64,000 nucleotides of DNA, taken from NCBI RefSeq assembly GCF_014876775.1, contig NZ_CP062310.1:1341699-1405698 (forward strand). The letters run 5' to 3'. The position numbers and the translations under genes are program-made. The DNA comes from Infirmifilum lucidum (GTDB lineage: Archaea; Thermoproteota; Thermoprotei; Thermofilales; Thermofilaceae). Below are positions 33,921 to 41,912 of the stretch, one piece after another (positions within the stretch are counted from its first letter, which is position 1; the number at the start of each line of letters is the position of its first letter). The notes beneath the pieces were generated by a model. The model was not told the DNA's origin. It saw only the letters and a list, made by a program, of their open reading frames with translations, and ran no database searches.

Positions 33921-34535
33921 ATGACTACCATTTTCAAAGCTTCAAGCCTCATTATCGGAATAATTGTCCTCCTCCTAGGTCTGATTACTACAGTAGGGGG
34001 TCTCATCTTTCTCGCCTCCGGGCCTCCCTGGAGTGCCGCGGGAGTTTTACCTCTCGTTCTCGGCTTGATCCTTCTCGCTGCCGGATTTATGCTTGCTTAC
34101 AACGCGATGAAAACTCCAACGCCACCGCCTCCACCGCCACCAACCCCTCCTCTACCCCCTCCTCCTCCGTCTTATCCGACTAGGATACTCTCCCCTACTC
34201 CTTCTCCCGCCCCTCCCACAACTAAAGTAGTTTTGGCTAGGCTCGAGGCTCCGGGCGGGTCTCTCTTTGTGACAGAGCCTACCCAGGAGTTCCGGAGGAG
34301 CGACTTCCAGGGCATTGCCCCGCCGGGCTTGCTCGATGCAATTAGCCAGAGCAAGCCGCAGTTTATCATATACTTTCGCGGTGGGCAGTTCTTCATAGAG
34401 GACTCTATGAGTACTAACGGGACGCTGTTGAATGGCAGGCAGATTAAAGGCACGGGGCTGCAGCCTCTTAAAGATGGCGACGTCATAAGCCCTGCTGGCG
34501 TGATAAACTTGACGTTTAGGACAGGAGGGGCCTGA
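33921..34535 (+). CDS. Membrane-anchored FHA-like protein with polyproline linker
   Basis: 204 residues. Two N-terminal membrane helices (about 8-30 and 35-55), a striking Pro-rich linker (TPPPPPPPTPPLPPPP type, about 66-95), then an FHA-like domain: EFRRSDFQGI, IIYFRGGQFFIED, SMSTNGTLLNGRQI, LKDGDVISPAG. The SxxH recognition loop is missing (SQSKPQFIIYF), although the NGTLLNG loop is kept. It may have lost phosphopeptide binding or bind differently. It is followed 12 nt later by the zinc-ribbon membrane gene and shares its strand. Confidence 0.75.
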   Translation: MTTIFKASSLIIGIIVLLLGLITTVGGLIFLASGPPWSAAGVLPLVLGLILLAAGFMLAYNAMKTPTPPPPPPPTPPLPPPPPSYPTRILSPTPSPAPPTTKVVLARLEAPGGSLFVTEPTQEFRRSDFQGIAPPGLLDAISQSKPQFIIYFRGGQFFIEDSMSTNGTLLNGRQIKGTGLQPLKDGDVISPAGVINLTFRTGGA

Positions 34536-34547
34536 GGAAGCTGGGGC

Positions 34548-35564
34548 ATGTCCCGGGGGAGCACGCGCACCGAGTACTTATCCCCGGCTTTTATCACCGC
34601 GTACACGGTTGCGTTTATCCTCTCTGTTCTAGCACGGCTTCAACCCTTCATCTACCTTTTCATTTTCCTCGTAGGTTTGCTAGTGGTGTTGCTCGTAGAG
34701 TTTGATTCAGTGGAGAGGTTTGTTCTCGGGGTTACAGTTTTATTTGCGATGTTTTTCTGCTATCTCCTACCTGCAGAGGTAGCATTCATCCCTCTAGCCT
34801 CACATATGGGTGAAAAATACAGGAGAAGCCTGCTCGTCTCAAGCCTTCTAGTATACCTTGTAGTACCTTTTCTATTATTTAAATCTCCTATAAAGGTACT
34901 ACAAGTTTCCGCTTCACTCCCTATCTTGTTTGCGACGTGGGCAAGCAGTTATGTATCGATTCACGGTACAGGCAGGAGATTCCTCCTCAATCTTTTCTCA
35001 CAATTTACTGTATTTTCACTGGTCTATTCTCTTCTCTTCTTCCTTCTTTTTTCCATCAATTTGTTGTATTTTCACTGGTTTATTTCTTCCTTCGTTACAT
35101 ATGCCGGCTCGCTTCTTGCTGGTGGCTTGGTTGTCTACTTTTACCGCTTACACGTGGAAGGGGCTCGTAGAGCATCACTCGTGTCTGATTTTTTCGAAAC
35201 TCTCTCCTGGATATCTAGACGTTACCTAGATTTCTTCCACGAGCGTGTAAGCGGGGCTCCTGGTACGGGTTTAGCTTTTGAAGACGAGCTCAGAGTGCTT
35301 GATGGTCTTCTAAGGGCTGAGGTTGAGAAGTACTCGGGGTACCTTGCAAGACTTGAAGACCTTCACTCGAGGGGAGAAGTGGATACGGAGACCTATAGTA
35401 GGCTCAAGAAGGAGTATGAGGAATCTCTCGCTGAGTTGAGTGCCTCTCTGAGTGGCCTCAAAAAGAGGCTTGTTGAAAGCGGTTGGTGGGTTTGTGCTGA
35501 GTGCGGGGAGGTCAACCCTCCCGTACTCACGAAGTGTAGGAAGTGCGGGAGAGGCTCCCCCTAG
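34548..35564 (+). CDS. Polytopic membrane protein with coiled coil and C-terminal zinc ribbon
   Basis: 338 residues. About seven to eight membrane helices (residues 15-220), a cytoplasmic coiled coil (about 240-310) with the motif SRGEVDTETYSRLKKEYEES, and a zinc ribbon CAECGEVNPPVLTKCRKCG. A 56-bp imperfect tandem duplication at 35001-35112 lies inside a membrane segment; 56 is not a multiple of 3, so the second unit is read in another frame. Its 3' 450 bp are duplicated in inverted orientation at 54271-54722. It ends overlapping the surface-protein gene by 4 nt, tail to tail. Function unknown. Confidence 0.6.
   Translation: MSRGSTRTEYLSPAFITAYTVAFILSVLARLQPFIYLFIFLVGLLVVLLVEFDSVERFVLGVTVLFAMFFCYLLPAEVAFIPLASHMGEKYRRSLLVSSLLVYLVVPFLLFKSPIKVLQVSASLPILFATWASSYVSIHGTGRRFLLNLFSQFTVFSLVYSLLFFLLFSINLLYFHWFISSFVTYAGSLLAGGLVVYFYRLHVEGARRASLVSDFFETLSWISRRYLDFFHERVSGAPGTGLAFEDELRVLDGLLRAEVEKYSGYLARLEDLHSRGEVDTETYSRLKKEYEESLAELSASLSGLKKRLVESGWWVCAECGEVNPPVLTKCRKCGRGSP
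35001..35112 (+). repeat. 56-bp imperfect tandem duplication inside a membrane gene
   Basis: caattt..tgtattttcactggt.tatt begins at 35001 and again at 35057, each followed by a pyrimidine-rich stretch. The duplication changes frame between units, yet the ORF stays open. Confidence 0.6.
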
Positions 35565-36380
35565 GAGTAGGGGCACTCTTTCCTTATTTTCTCAAGCTCG
35601 TCGAGGTATTCCTGCCTGAGCTTGCCGTAGACTTCTGGGTCTAGCTCCCCCTTCATCTCTTCGAGCTTTTTGAGCTTACCCTCTGCTTCATGGATCCTCT
35701 CGAGGCAGTAGTCCCTAACGCGCGTACCCTCTACTCCCCTTCCCTTAACTGTAGTCTTCTTCAATGCCTGGAGGAGAGGCACGCGTGCAACGTAACCTTT
35801 AGCGGCGAGGAATACAGACAGGGCACCGAGCAGTGAGATGACAGCTAGTATGGTTGCGAGCGGCGTATAGTCCTTCCTCCACTCAGCCTCTAGCTCTTTG
35901 GGGGCGTCGACCCTTATGTAGGCAACACCCCTGCTAACTTCTTCAGAGTCGTAGGGGCCCAGCCCTCTCCAGCCAGCAAAGACGTCCCGTACGGGAAAGC
36001 CTATTGAAGTCTCTTTTACACCAACTTCGATGCTACTGCCCTCAGGGTGCCAGCCCGAGTAGCTCTTACCTAGGTTTCTCATGCAGGTTCCGTCCCCCCT
36101 ACAGACGTATATTTCCCCTACAGGAGAATATACAGAGACTTTGTACTCTTTAGCCCACTTTGCCACAGCTACCTTCGGGGAGTTCATGACTATAGGCTCA
36201 GACCTCTGCCCCTGCCCCCTGGCATCGCCGCTCCACCCTTGGAAGGCCCACCTACTCTTATCATCAATAGGTATAATTGTTGTGTTGATGGAGGCATAAG
36301 CTGTCGCCCCCTCGTCGTACCAGCCTGAGCCTGTTGCACTGCCCTGCTCGCTGACAACTTCAAGGTAGTATTGTTTAGCC
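35111..36380 (+). repeat. Long inverted repeat, left arm (about 1.27 kb)
   Basis: Nearly identical to the reverse complement of 53455-54722. It contains the 3' end of the zinc-ribbon membrane gene and the 3' two fifths of the convergent surface-protein gene. Differences seen are scattered substitutions and a 3-nt indel (ctt near 35307). Confidence 0.92.
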
Positions 36381-37660
36381 CAGATGGCCTCAAGCCTTAC
36401 TGGCCTGTCTGCCGTAAAGGTCACCTCCGGTGAATTAGAGGAAATATCGCCGCTCCAGCCCTTAAAGACGTACCTCTCGCCTCTGCCCCCCTGGACGACT
36501 TTATCCACAACCTTTACTTTCACTGTTGAGCCAAGAGGGTACCAGCCGCCCCCCTCGACTACACCCACTTGCGACCTCACGTCTACGAGAACCTCGGTCT
36601 TCTCAGCGTATATGGCTTCCAGCTTAGCAGGGTTTTGCAGGGCTATAATCCTCGGGTTATCTTTCACCCCGTCACTCCAGTGCGAGAAAACTAGGCTCTT
36701 CCTGTAGGTAGGAGTAGCATCAAGAGGAATTGAAGCTTGGGCAGACAACCTATATGTCGTACCACTAGTTAGCCAGAATGTTGCAGGAGTTCTCGACCTA
36801 ATGTTGTCCAGGTATACTTCTACAGGTATCCCTGAAACAATATCCAGCCTGACTTCAAGCGTGTAGGTGAAAGTCAGCGTCTGAGCCGATGCCAGGTATA
36901 TACTCTGGACATTGTTGCTGCAGGTAAACCTTGTGTAATCATCCTTGTATACAGTCTTTTCAACCTCTATGAGGTAGTTACCTTCGTCGAGGTATAGCGT
37001 GAGCCCTGAAGACGAAGTGGATCCCTTCGGGTAGCCGTTGACCTTGACTGTCGCGGTGAGGCCAGGAGGAAGCCCCGAAGCTATAATTGTGACCCTAGGT
37101 TTTAACTCGATAGTGTACTTGGATGGAGCCGCTTCGTAGCTCGGGTTTTCCCACAGGACATAACTTGGTGAAGAAACTTTAGGGGAGGGGCTTGCCGAGT
37201 AGATTTTTACTCCTCGTTCAGCATATACTTCTACTTTGTCAAACCACCCCCTACCCTCCACCTTGAACGGGTCTATAAAAACGACGACGCCGTCTTGGGG
37301 GTTTGAGTACCGCGCGTTACGTAAGTCCACTTCGACGATGCTGTAGACTATGTGGTTGGCGTCATCAGCACCCGTTCCCAAAAGTTTTACGTCGCTGGCA
37401 CCGAACATGAGAATTACCCTATTTGTTAAGCCTATTGCATATTCCTGCTCGTGCCCAACGTAGTATTGCTGTTTCCACGTCTCCCAATCCACGCCTATGG
37501 GCGAGATGTAAGCTATGACAACGACGCTTTGCAAACTTTTTATTATAACCTGGTTCCCCACATAGTAGCTAGGCTGGGCACGCAGCTTGCCAGGAAGGAC
37601 TAGGAGGAGAAGCAGTGCAACTATAATAACTACTTTTTTAACGAATGTCTGCAACTCCAT
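35561..37660 (-). CDS. Large surface protein with InlB-like beta repeats
   Basis: 699 residues. Signal peptide (VVIIVALLLLLVLPGKLRA), N-terminal domain of unknown fold, a PEGA-like region (ATVKVNGYPKG, YLDEGNYLIEVEK), then at least four repeats of the divergent InlB B-repeat type, each centred on a GWSGD-like core (FSHWSDG, FKGWSGD, FQGWSGD, FAGWRGL) and ending in an LEAIWA or VAVAKWA strand. A membrane helix (LATILAVISLLGALSVFLAA) and a cytoplasmic coil with KGELDPEVYGKLRQEY close it. The last two repeats, helix and tail are shared almost identically with the protein at 50921. Likely adhesin or S-layer-associated receptor. Confidence 0.7.
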   Translation of the reverse strand: MELQTFVKKVVIIVALLLLLVLPGKLRAQPSYYVGNQVIIKSLQSVVVIAYISPIGVDWETWKQQYYVGHEQEYAIGLTNRVILMFGASDVKLLGTGADDANHIVYSIVEVDLRNARYSNPQDGVVVFIDPFKVEGRGWFDKVEVYAERGVKIYSASPSPKVSSPSYVLWENPSYEAAPSKYTIELKPRVTIIASGLPPGLTATVKVNGYPKGSTSSSGLTLYLDEGNYLIEVEKTVYKDDYTRFTCSNNVQSIYLASAQTLTFTYTLEVRLDIVSGIPVEVYLDNIRSRTPATFWLTSGTTYRLSAQASIPLDATPTYRKSLVFSHWSDGVKDNPRIIALQNPAKLEAIYAEKTEVLVDVRSQVGVVEGGGWYPLGSTVKVKVVDKVVQGGRGERYVFKGWSGDISSNSPEVTFTADRPVRLEAIWAKQYYLEVVSEQGSATGSGWYDEGATAYASINTTIIPIDDKSRWAFQGWSGDARGQGQRSEPIVMNSPKVAVAKWAKEYKVSVYSPVGEIYVCRGDGTCMRNLGKSYSGWHPEGSSIEVGVKETSIGFPVRDVFAGWRGLGPYDSEEVSRGVAYIRVDAPKELEAEWRKDYTPLATILAVISLLGALSVFLAAKGYVARVPLLQALKKTTVKGRGVEGTRVRDYCLERIHEAEGKLKKLEEMKGELDPEVYGKLRQEYLDELEKIRKECPYS

Positions 37661-37689
37661 ACTATGGTTAAAGGTTGTTAGAGGTTTAA

Positions 37690-38469
37690 TTAAATTTCCT
37701 TAAGGGGGTTCTTGGAGATCTGGTTCAGCGATACTCTAATTACGTAGCCTTTCCTCGCGCCCTCTACTAGTACTGCTAAAACACTATCCCTGCCAACATC
37801 TAGTATGCGGGCTAGTAGGGGGAGGGTAGTACTGTCTAAGCTGACGAGTATAAAATCACCCCTAGTTGCAGAGTAGACATCCCCTTTGGAGACAAGCCGA
37901 AAATAAGTCATCCTGTTAACCGTGTCGACTATATCCTGGTATTCCCTTGTTTTAACTCCTGCTGCAAGGACGAGCTGTGGCCTCCTCCTCTCAATATCAT
38001 CTAGAATTTCCTCCACGTTCGTCTTGGGGGAGAATGCCGACGAGTACCGGATTGTCACGGCCTTCGTTTTCCCTAGGAAGGGTTCAGGGATAATTCTACT
38101 GGGTATAATCCCCCTCGCGCTCAAGTGGTCAAATGCGGACTCTGCACCTACGTGTTCAACGTACGAGTCTACCAGGTACACTATTAGAGGAACTACTTCC
38201 GAGGAATGCTCATCCACGTATATTGTTACAAACTTCCAGAACTGGTGGTCTAGGCCCGTGAAACTAGCAAAGCTTTTCTCTGTCACGACCTTTGCACCAA
38301 CCCTATAGCCCAAGTCCATATACCTCTTCGCGACTCTTAGGCAGAAACTCCCGACGGAGTGGAGGTCTCTTGGAGACACTCTTACGTGAAGCTTCCACCC
38401 CCTGCCGTTACGTATTAGGTGAGCCCCTACGTAGACAAAGGTATCGCCTCCACTACTGTGGGCGTTCAC
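37690..38469 (-). CDS. Stand-alone protein resembling the phospho-Ser/Thr lyase domain of class III lanthipeptide synthetases
   Basis: 259 residues, soluble. Residues 24-30 (GWKLHVR), 76-85 (QFWKFVTIYV) and 139-146 (TIRYSSAF) match the order and spacing of the N-terminal lyase domain of LanKC/RamC-type synthetases (GWKLHVSA, GKFITVYP, YYRYGSF). That domain uses a Lys-x-His pair and a second Lys to remove phosphate from pSer/pThr by beta-elimination. Here the equivalents are Lys26, His28 and Lys79. No kinase or cyclase domain is fused. It sits between two surface-protein genes beside the kinase/PP2C operon. The relation is by recalled motif only and needs a profile search; otherwise it is a hypothetical protein. 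Confidence 0.4.
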   Translation of the reverse strand: MNAHSSGGDTFVYVGAHLIRNGRGWKLHVRVSPRDLHSVGSFCLRVAKRYMDLGYRVGAKVVTEKSFASFTGLDHQFWKFVTIYVDEHSSEVVPLIVYLVDSYVEHVGAESAFDHLSARGIIPSRIIPEPFLGKTKAVTIRYSSAFSPKTNVEEILDDIERRRPQLVLAAGVKTREYQDIVDTVNRMTYFRLVSKGDVYSATRGDFILVSLDSTTLPLLARILDVGRDSVLAVLVEGARKGYVIRVSLNQISKNPLKEI

Positions 38470-38522
38470 ACCATACTCAATACGCGGGGGGTATAAAACA
38501 GTGGTTCACGCAGTCTAAAAGG

Positions 38523-38534
38523 CTTAAATATAAG
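38523..38534 (+). promoter_or_regulatory. TATA box of the VWA-dockerin gene
   Basis: cttaaatataag lies about 28 nt upstream of ATG 38557, fitting a leaderless message. Confidence 0.5.
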
Positions 38535-38556
38535 CTTTCTAATTTAAACGAAATTG

Positions 38557-41500
38557 ATGGTAAAGAAAGCCATCACATCATTCCTTCTAATTTCCCTATT
38601 AGTCTCAACGGTTTTCCTCAAAACAATAAAAACTCAGACAATACCTGACGATGTGTACTCGCATTTACTAAAAGGGGAAAGCGTTACAGGTTGGGTAGAG
38701 GTAAAATATGGTAATACAACGCTTATAAACTACACGCTCTCAAGCGGAGAATACCTCCTATACAGCGTTGGCACAGGCTCTGTAGTCCTCGGAAAGAAAT
38801 GGTTTATGCCTGAAAGCGAAAGCCTAGACGTTTTCGCCATAGCATTCTACGACTCCCGGAAACCCCTCAAAGATCTCAGTGCCTACGACTACTGGGTGAG
38901 AGGGTCACATTGGAAAAGAGGAGTCGAAAAAGGGGAAGAATACCTGAATAAACGCCAGATTCAAGGAGCACTGGCTACACTAGCCGTAGTAGCTGTTCTC
39001 TTTGCCCTCTTTCCCCCTTCTTCAGCAATAGCTCTCTGTCTCTTCGCGCTATCTGCTACCACTGATTTTATCACTACGCTATCTAAAATAGAAGAGAACT
39101 TTAAACTGGGCCCTGAGACTTCTCCAAAGCTATATTTCGTGTTGGCCTTTATTGCGAGTAATATGGATGAAAAAGCGAGGGAAGCCTCGGACGAGTTTGA
39201 ATCCTTACTAAATAAAATTTCGGATGAGGAATTCAAAGAGACAGTCAAAAGTCTTAAAGATTTCAACATGTTCGTGGAGGGCTCTCGCGAATTAGCGAAA
39301 TACTATACTCTTCTCTCCACTATAGTCGCATACAAGGCTCTAAGCGGGACGATGCAACCCGAAACTGTGGAGAAAGTAATTTCTTTCTACGTCTTCGATG
39401 AAGGTCATAATAAAGCACGGGAGTTCTTGAATACGCTGGAGAATTGGTATGCCGGCAATATTAATCCAGGTGAACTTGGAGACAAGCTTTTAAACATTAT
39501 AGCCGCCGACGCCGTCAGAATAGGAGTTTCAGCGGCACTAAAGTTCGCGAAAGATTACTTTATAATCGAAGCTTTTAAAGGTAGCGACAAGATTATGGGC
39601 TTCCACTACATCCACTCCTCTCTACTGTCTTCTCTCTATGGTACCATGGCTAATTTGAAAAGTAAGATAGACAAGGGCGGGGTTGAGCCGAGCCTCTCGT
39701 TAGTGTCTAAGTTGTTGTTCTATGATTACCTAACCTATGAGCTTGAACTTGAATACTGGGAAGGGCTGAGTAAGCTGGATTGTAGCGATATATATGATCT
39801 TCCAGGCGAGCTACGTGATTTCCTAGGGCTCAAGCCTCCTAGCTGGACTCCAGGGACACAAACTGAGAGGTACTGCGCTCAGGTCAAAAGTCTATTTGAT
39901 CTCTCTCGCATTCTTGTTTCATCATCTAGCGCTGGGGCCTTGAAGAGGCAGCTCGAGTACTATGAGAGTCTTCGCGACGCGTATGAGAGGTACAGGAGTA
40001 TTATGGCTAAGAGGCGAGGAGATCTTGTCCCGGGTAGTGGTGTAAATGTTATGCTGGTTGTAGATGTTTCGGGGAGTATGGATGATAGCTTCAGGGGTGC
40101 TAGGAAGATTGACGCCGCTATTGACGCTGCTAAGACTTTCATCTCGCTGCTATCTCCAAGCGACAGAGCCGGTATTGTAAAGTTTTCGGACTCAGCGTCG
40201 CTGGTGGCCCCCCTCACCGGCGATAAAACCGCCCTGTACCAGTTGCTCGGTACTCTAACCCCCGAGGGCATGACTGCGATCGGCGATGGATTGAAGCTGG
40301 CTTTGAGCGAGCTCGACAAAGTTAGTGGCGTCAGAGCAGTAGTGCTACTTACGGATGGCAAAAACAATGCAGGACAATATAATCCCGTTGACGTGGCTCA
40401 CGAAGCGTCGGCGAAAAATATCCCCGTATTCACTCTCGGCTTCGGTGAGAAGGGAGACATTGATGAAGACCTGCTCAAGAGGATAGCGTTGATTACCAAC
40501 GCGCTGTACTTTTACGCGCCCTCCCCCGAGGATCTCAAGAAGATATATTCCATGCTTGCCATTAGAACTGTAGGTGGCGTCCCGATATACCACCTTGTGT
40601 CTACAGTTAAGCAGGGGGAGGAGAAGAAGGTAGAAATTGAAGTTACGCGCGACATGGACTTCGTAGGGGCCCGGCTCTCATACGTGGGGAGTCTCATAAA
40701 CCTAACCCTGATTAGCCCGAGTGGAAGGGTAATTAGAGGCGTCGAATCATACGTAGCTAGGACAAGCATGCCTGGATACGAGTCAGTAATCGTGTACAAC
40801 CCAGAGCCCGGCCTCTGGAGAGTCGTCGTAAGAGGAGTCCAAGTCCCACAGGGAGGCGAGAGCTTTACACTAGTGGTGTATAGGCCCAGTATAGTCGTAG
40901 ACCGGAGGGTCGTGTCGGCGAGTGCGAGGCCCGGGGAGAGAGTTACAGGCACTATCACGATCAGAGCTCTCCAGCCAGTTACAAACCTGGGAGTCGAAGT
41001 CCGGGGCGAGTTAGCAGGTCTTATGCGCGTATCGCCCTCTAGCGTTCCTCGGGTTGAGCAGGGAGGCGTTGCAACCATAAGTTACGATATAACCGCTCCC
41101 ACCGACGCCGCGAGGCCCGTGCTTACAGGTACTATTGTTATAAGAGTTGGCGTTTTAAACACGTTCATTCCAGTGACGCTAGCTCTCAAGTCGCTCATTC
41201 TCAACGTGATGGTGAACGAAACGAAGTTCATAGAGGGCGAAAAACTAGCTGTCACTGCCCTGGTAAGCAACTTGACGGGAGCTAGACTCGCTGGAGCGAG
41301 AGTAGAGATGAAGTACCTGGGAACAGCCGTGTTATTAAACGAGACTAGTGAAAGCGCCTACACGGCTACTATACCTCTAAAGGCTAGGGGCTCGGTGAAG
41401 ATAGAGTTCACAGCTACTTACGCCGACTACCCACCATCAAGGTACTCCCTGACCGTCCAAGTATTCCCACGCGGCGATGTAAACACTGATGGCGTAGTTG

Positions 41501-41640
41501 ACTACAGGGACGTCGCACTAGTAATAGCGAACTACGGCAACACCACCATTAACCGTTTCATAGATCTAAATAGAGACTCCATAGTCGACTACAGAGACCT
41601 AGCCATAATACTGGGAAACTACGGGCAAACCTCCCATTGA
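38557..41640 (+). CDS. Secreted VWA-domain protein with C-terminal dockerin
   Basis: About 1027 residues. A signal peptide (1-27) precedes a helical region with a hydrophobic stretch near 130-170. A complete VWA domain follows at about 496-675, whose MIDAS is DVSGSMDD (from Asp503), TPEGMTAIGDG and LLTDGKNN. Then come beta-sandwich domains (SARPGERVTGTITIRALQP, FIEGEKLAVTALVSNLTGA), and a C-terminal type I dockerin pair (GDVNTDGVVDYRDVALVI and IDLNRDSIVDYRDLAIIL, about 974-1024) with two Ca2+-binding loops. It should be an exported, metal-dependent adhesion protein that can dock onto a cohesin. No cohesin is recognised in the window. Start ATG 38557 is chosen over TTG 38554. Confidence 0.85.
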   Translation: MVKKAITSFLLISLLVSTVFLKTIKTQTIPDDVYSHLLKGESVTGWVEVKYGNTTLINYTLSSGEYLLYSVGTGSVVLGKKWFMPESESLDVFAIAFYDSRKPLKDLSAYDYWVRGSHWKRGVEKGEEYLNKRQIQGALATLAVVAVLFALFPPSSAIALCLFALSATTDFITTLSKIEENFKLGPETSPKLYFVLAFIASNMDEKAREASDEFESLLNKISDEEFKETVKSLKDFNMFVEGSRELAKYYTLLSTIVAYKALSGTMQPETVEKVISFYVFDEGHNKAREFLNTLENWYAGNINPGELGDKLLNIIAADAVRIGVSAALKFAKDYFIIEAFKGSDKIMGFHYIHSSLLSSLYGTMANLKSKIDKGGVEPSLSLVSKLLFYDYLTYELELEYWEGLSKLDCSDIYDLPGELRDFLGLKPPSWTPGTQTERYCAQVKSLFDLSRILVSSSSAGALKRQLEYYESLRDAYERYRSIMAKRRGDLVPGSGVNVMLVVDVSGSMDDSFRGARKIDAAIDAAKTFISLLSPSDRAGIVKFSDSASLVAPLTGDKTALYQLLGTLTPEGMTAIGDGLKLALSELDKVSGVRAVVLLTDGKNNAGQYNPVDVAHEASAKNIPVFTLGFGEKGDIDEDLLKRIALITNALYFYAPSPEDLKKIYSMLAIRTVGGVPIYHLVSTVKQGEEKKVEIEVTRDMDFVGARLSYVGSLINLTLISPSGRVIRGVESYVARTSMPGYESVIVYNPEPGLWRVVVRGVQVPQGGESFTLVVYRPSIVVDRRVVSASARPGERVTGTITIRALQPVTNLGVEVRGELAGLMRVSPSSVPRVEQGGVATISYDITAPTDAARPVLTGTIVIRVGVLNTFIPVTLALKSLILNVMVNETKFIEGEKLAVTALVSNLTGARLAGARVEMKYLGTAVLLNETSESAYTATIPLKARGSVKIEFTATYADYPPSRYSLTVQVFPRGDVNTDGVVDYRDVALVIANYGNTTINRFIDLNRDSIVDYRDLAIILGNYGQTSH

Positions 41641-41912
41641 CACCCCTACACTTACGAGAAACACACCCCCGGTCAGGGTTGTTTGACAGGACTAATAATC
41701 TCCTCCATAAGAGGAACTGGGGGCCTCCTCAACTTTACTGACAGACAGTGCTGCCAGTAGTATACAAAGCCCTCAAATAGTTTAGAACTTTTCTCTCAGC
41801 TGGAGCCTCCAAGAGTCAAAAATTAGAACAACTCTAGTAAATGGTTAGATATTCAAACTAAATGTTTATTAAACTCTAAGATTCAGTTGGATTTGTAAAA
41901 AAGGTGGAAGGC
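41641..41912. other. Intergenic stretch before peroxiredoxin
   Basis: No ORF is supported. An AT-rich segment (41810-41890) probably contains the peroxiredoxin promoter, and AAAGGTGG at 41900-41907 is a good ribosome binding site 5 nt before ATG 41913. Confidence 0.5.

Noticed and set aside
36190-36393. Antisense ORFs in the InlB-repeat genes, present in both copies
   Set aside because: They exist only because the duplicated coding sequence is nearly identical; no start signals or motifs.
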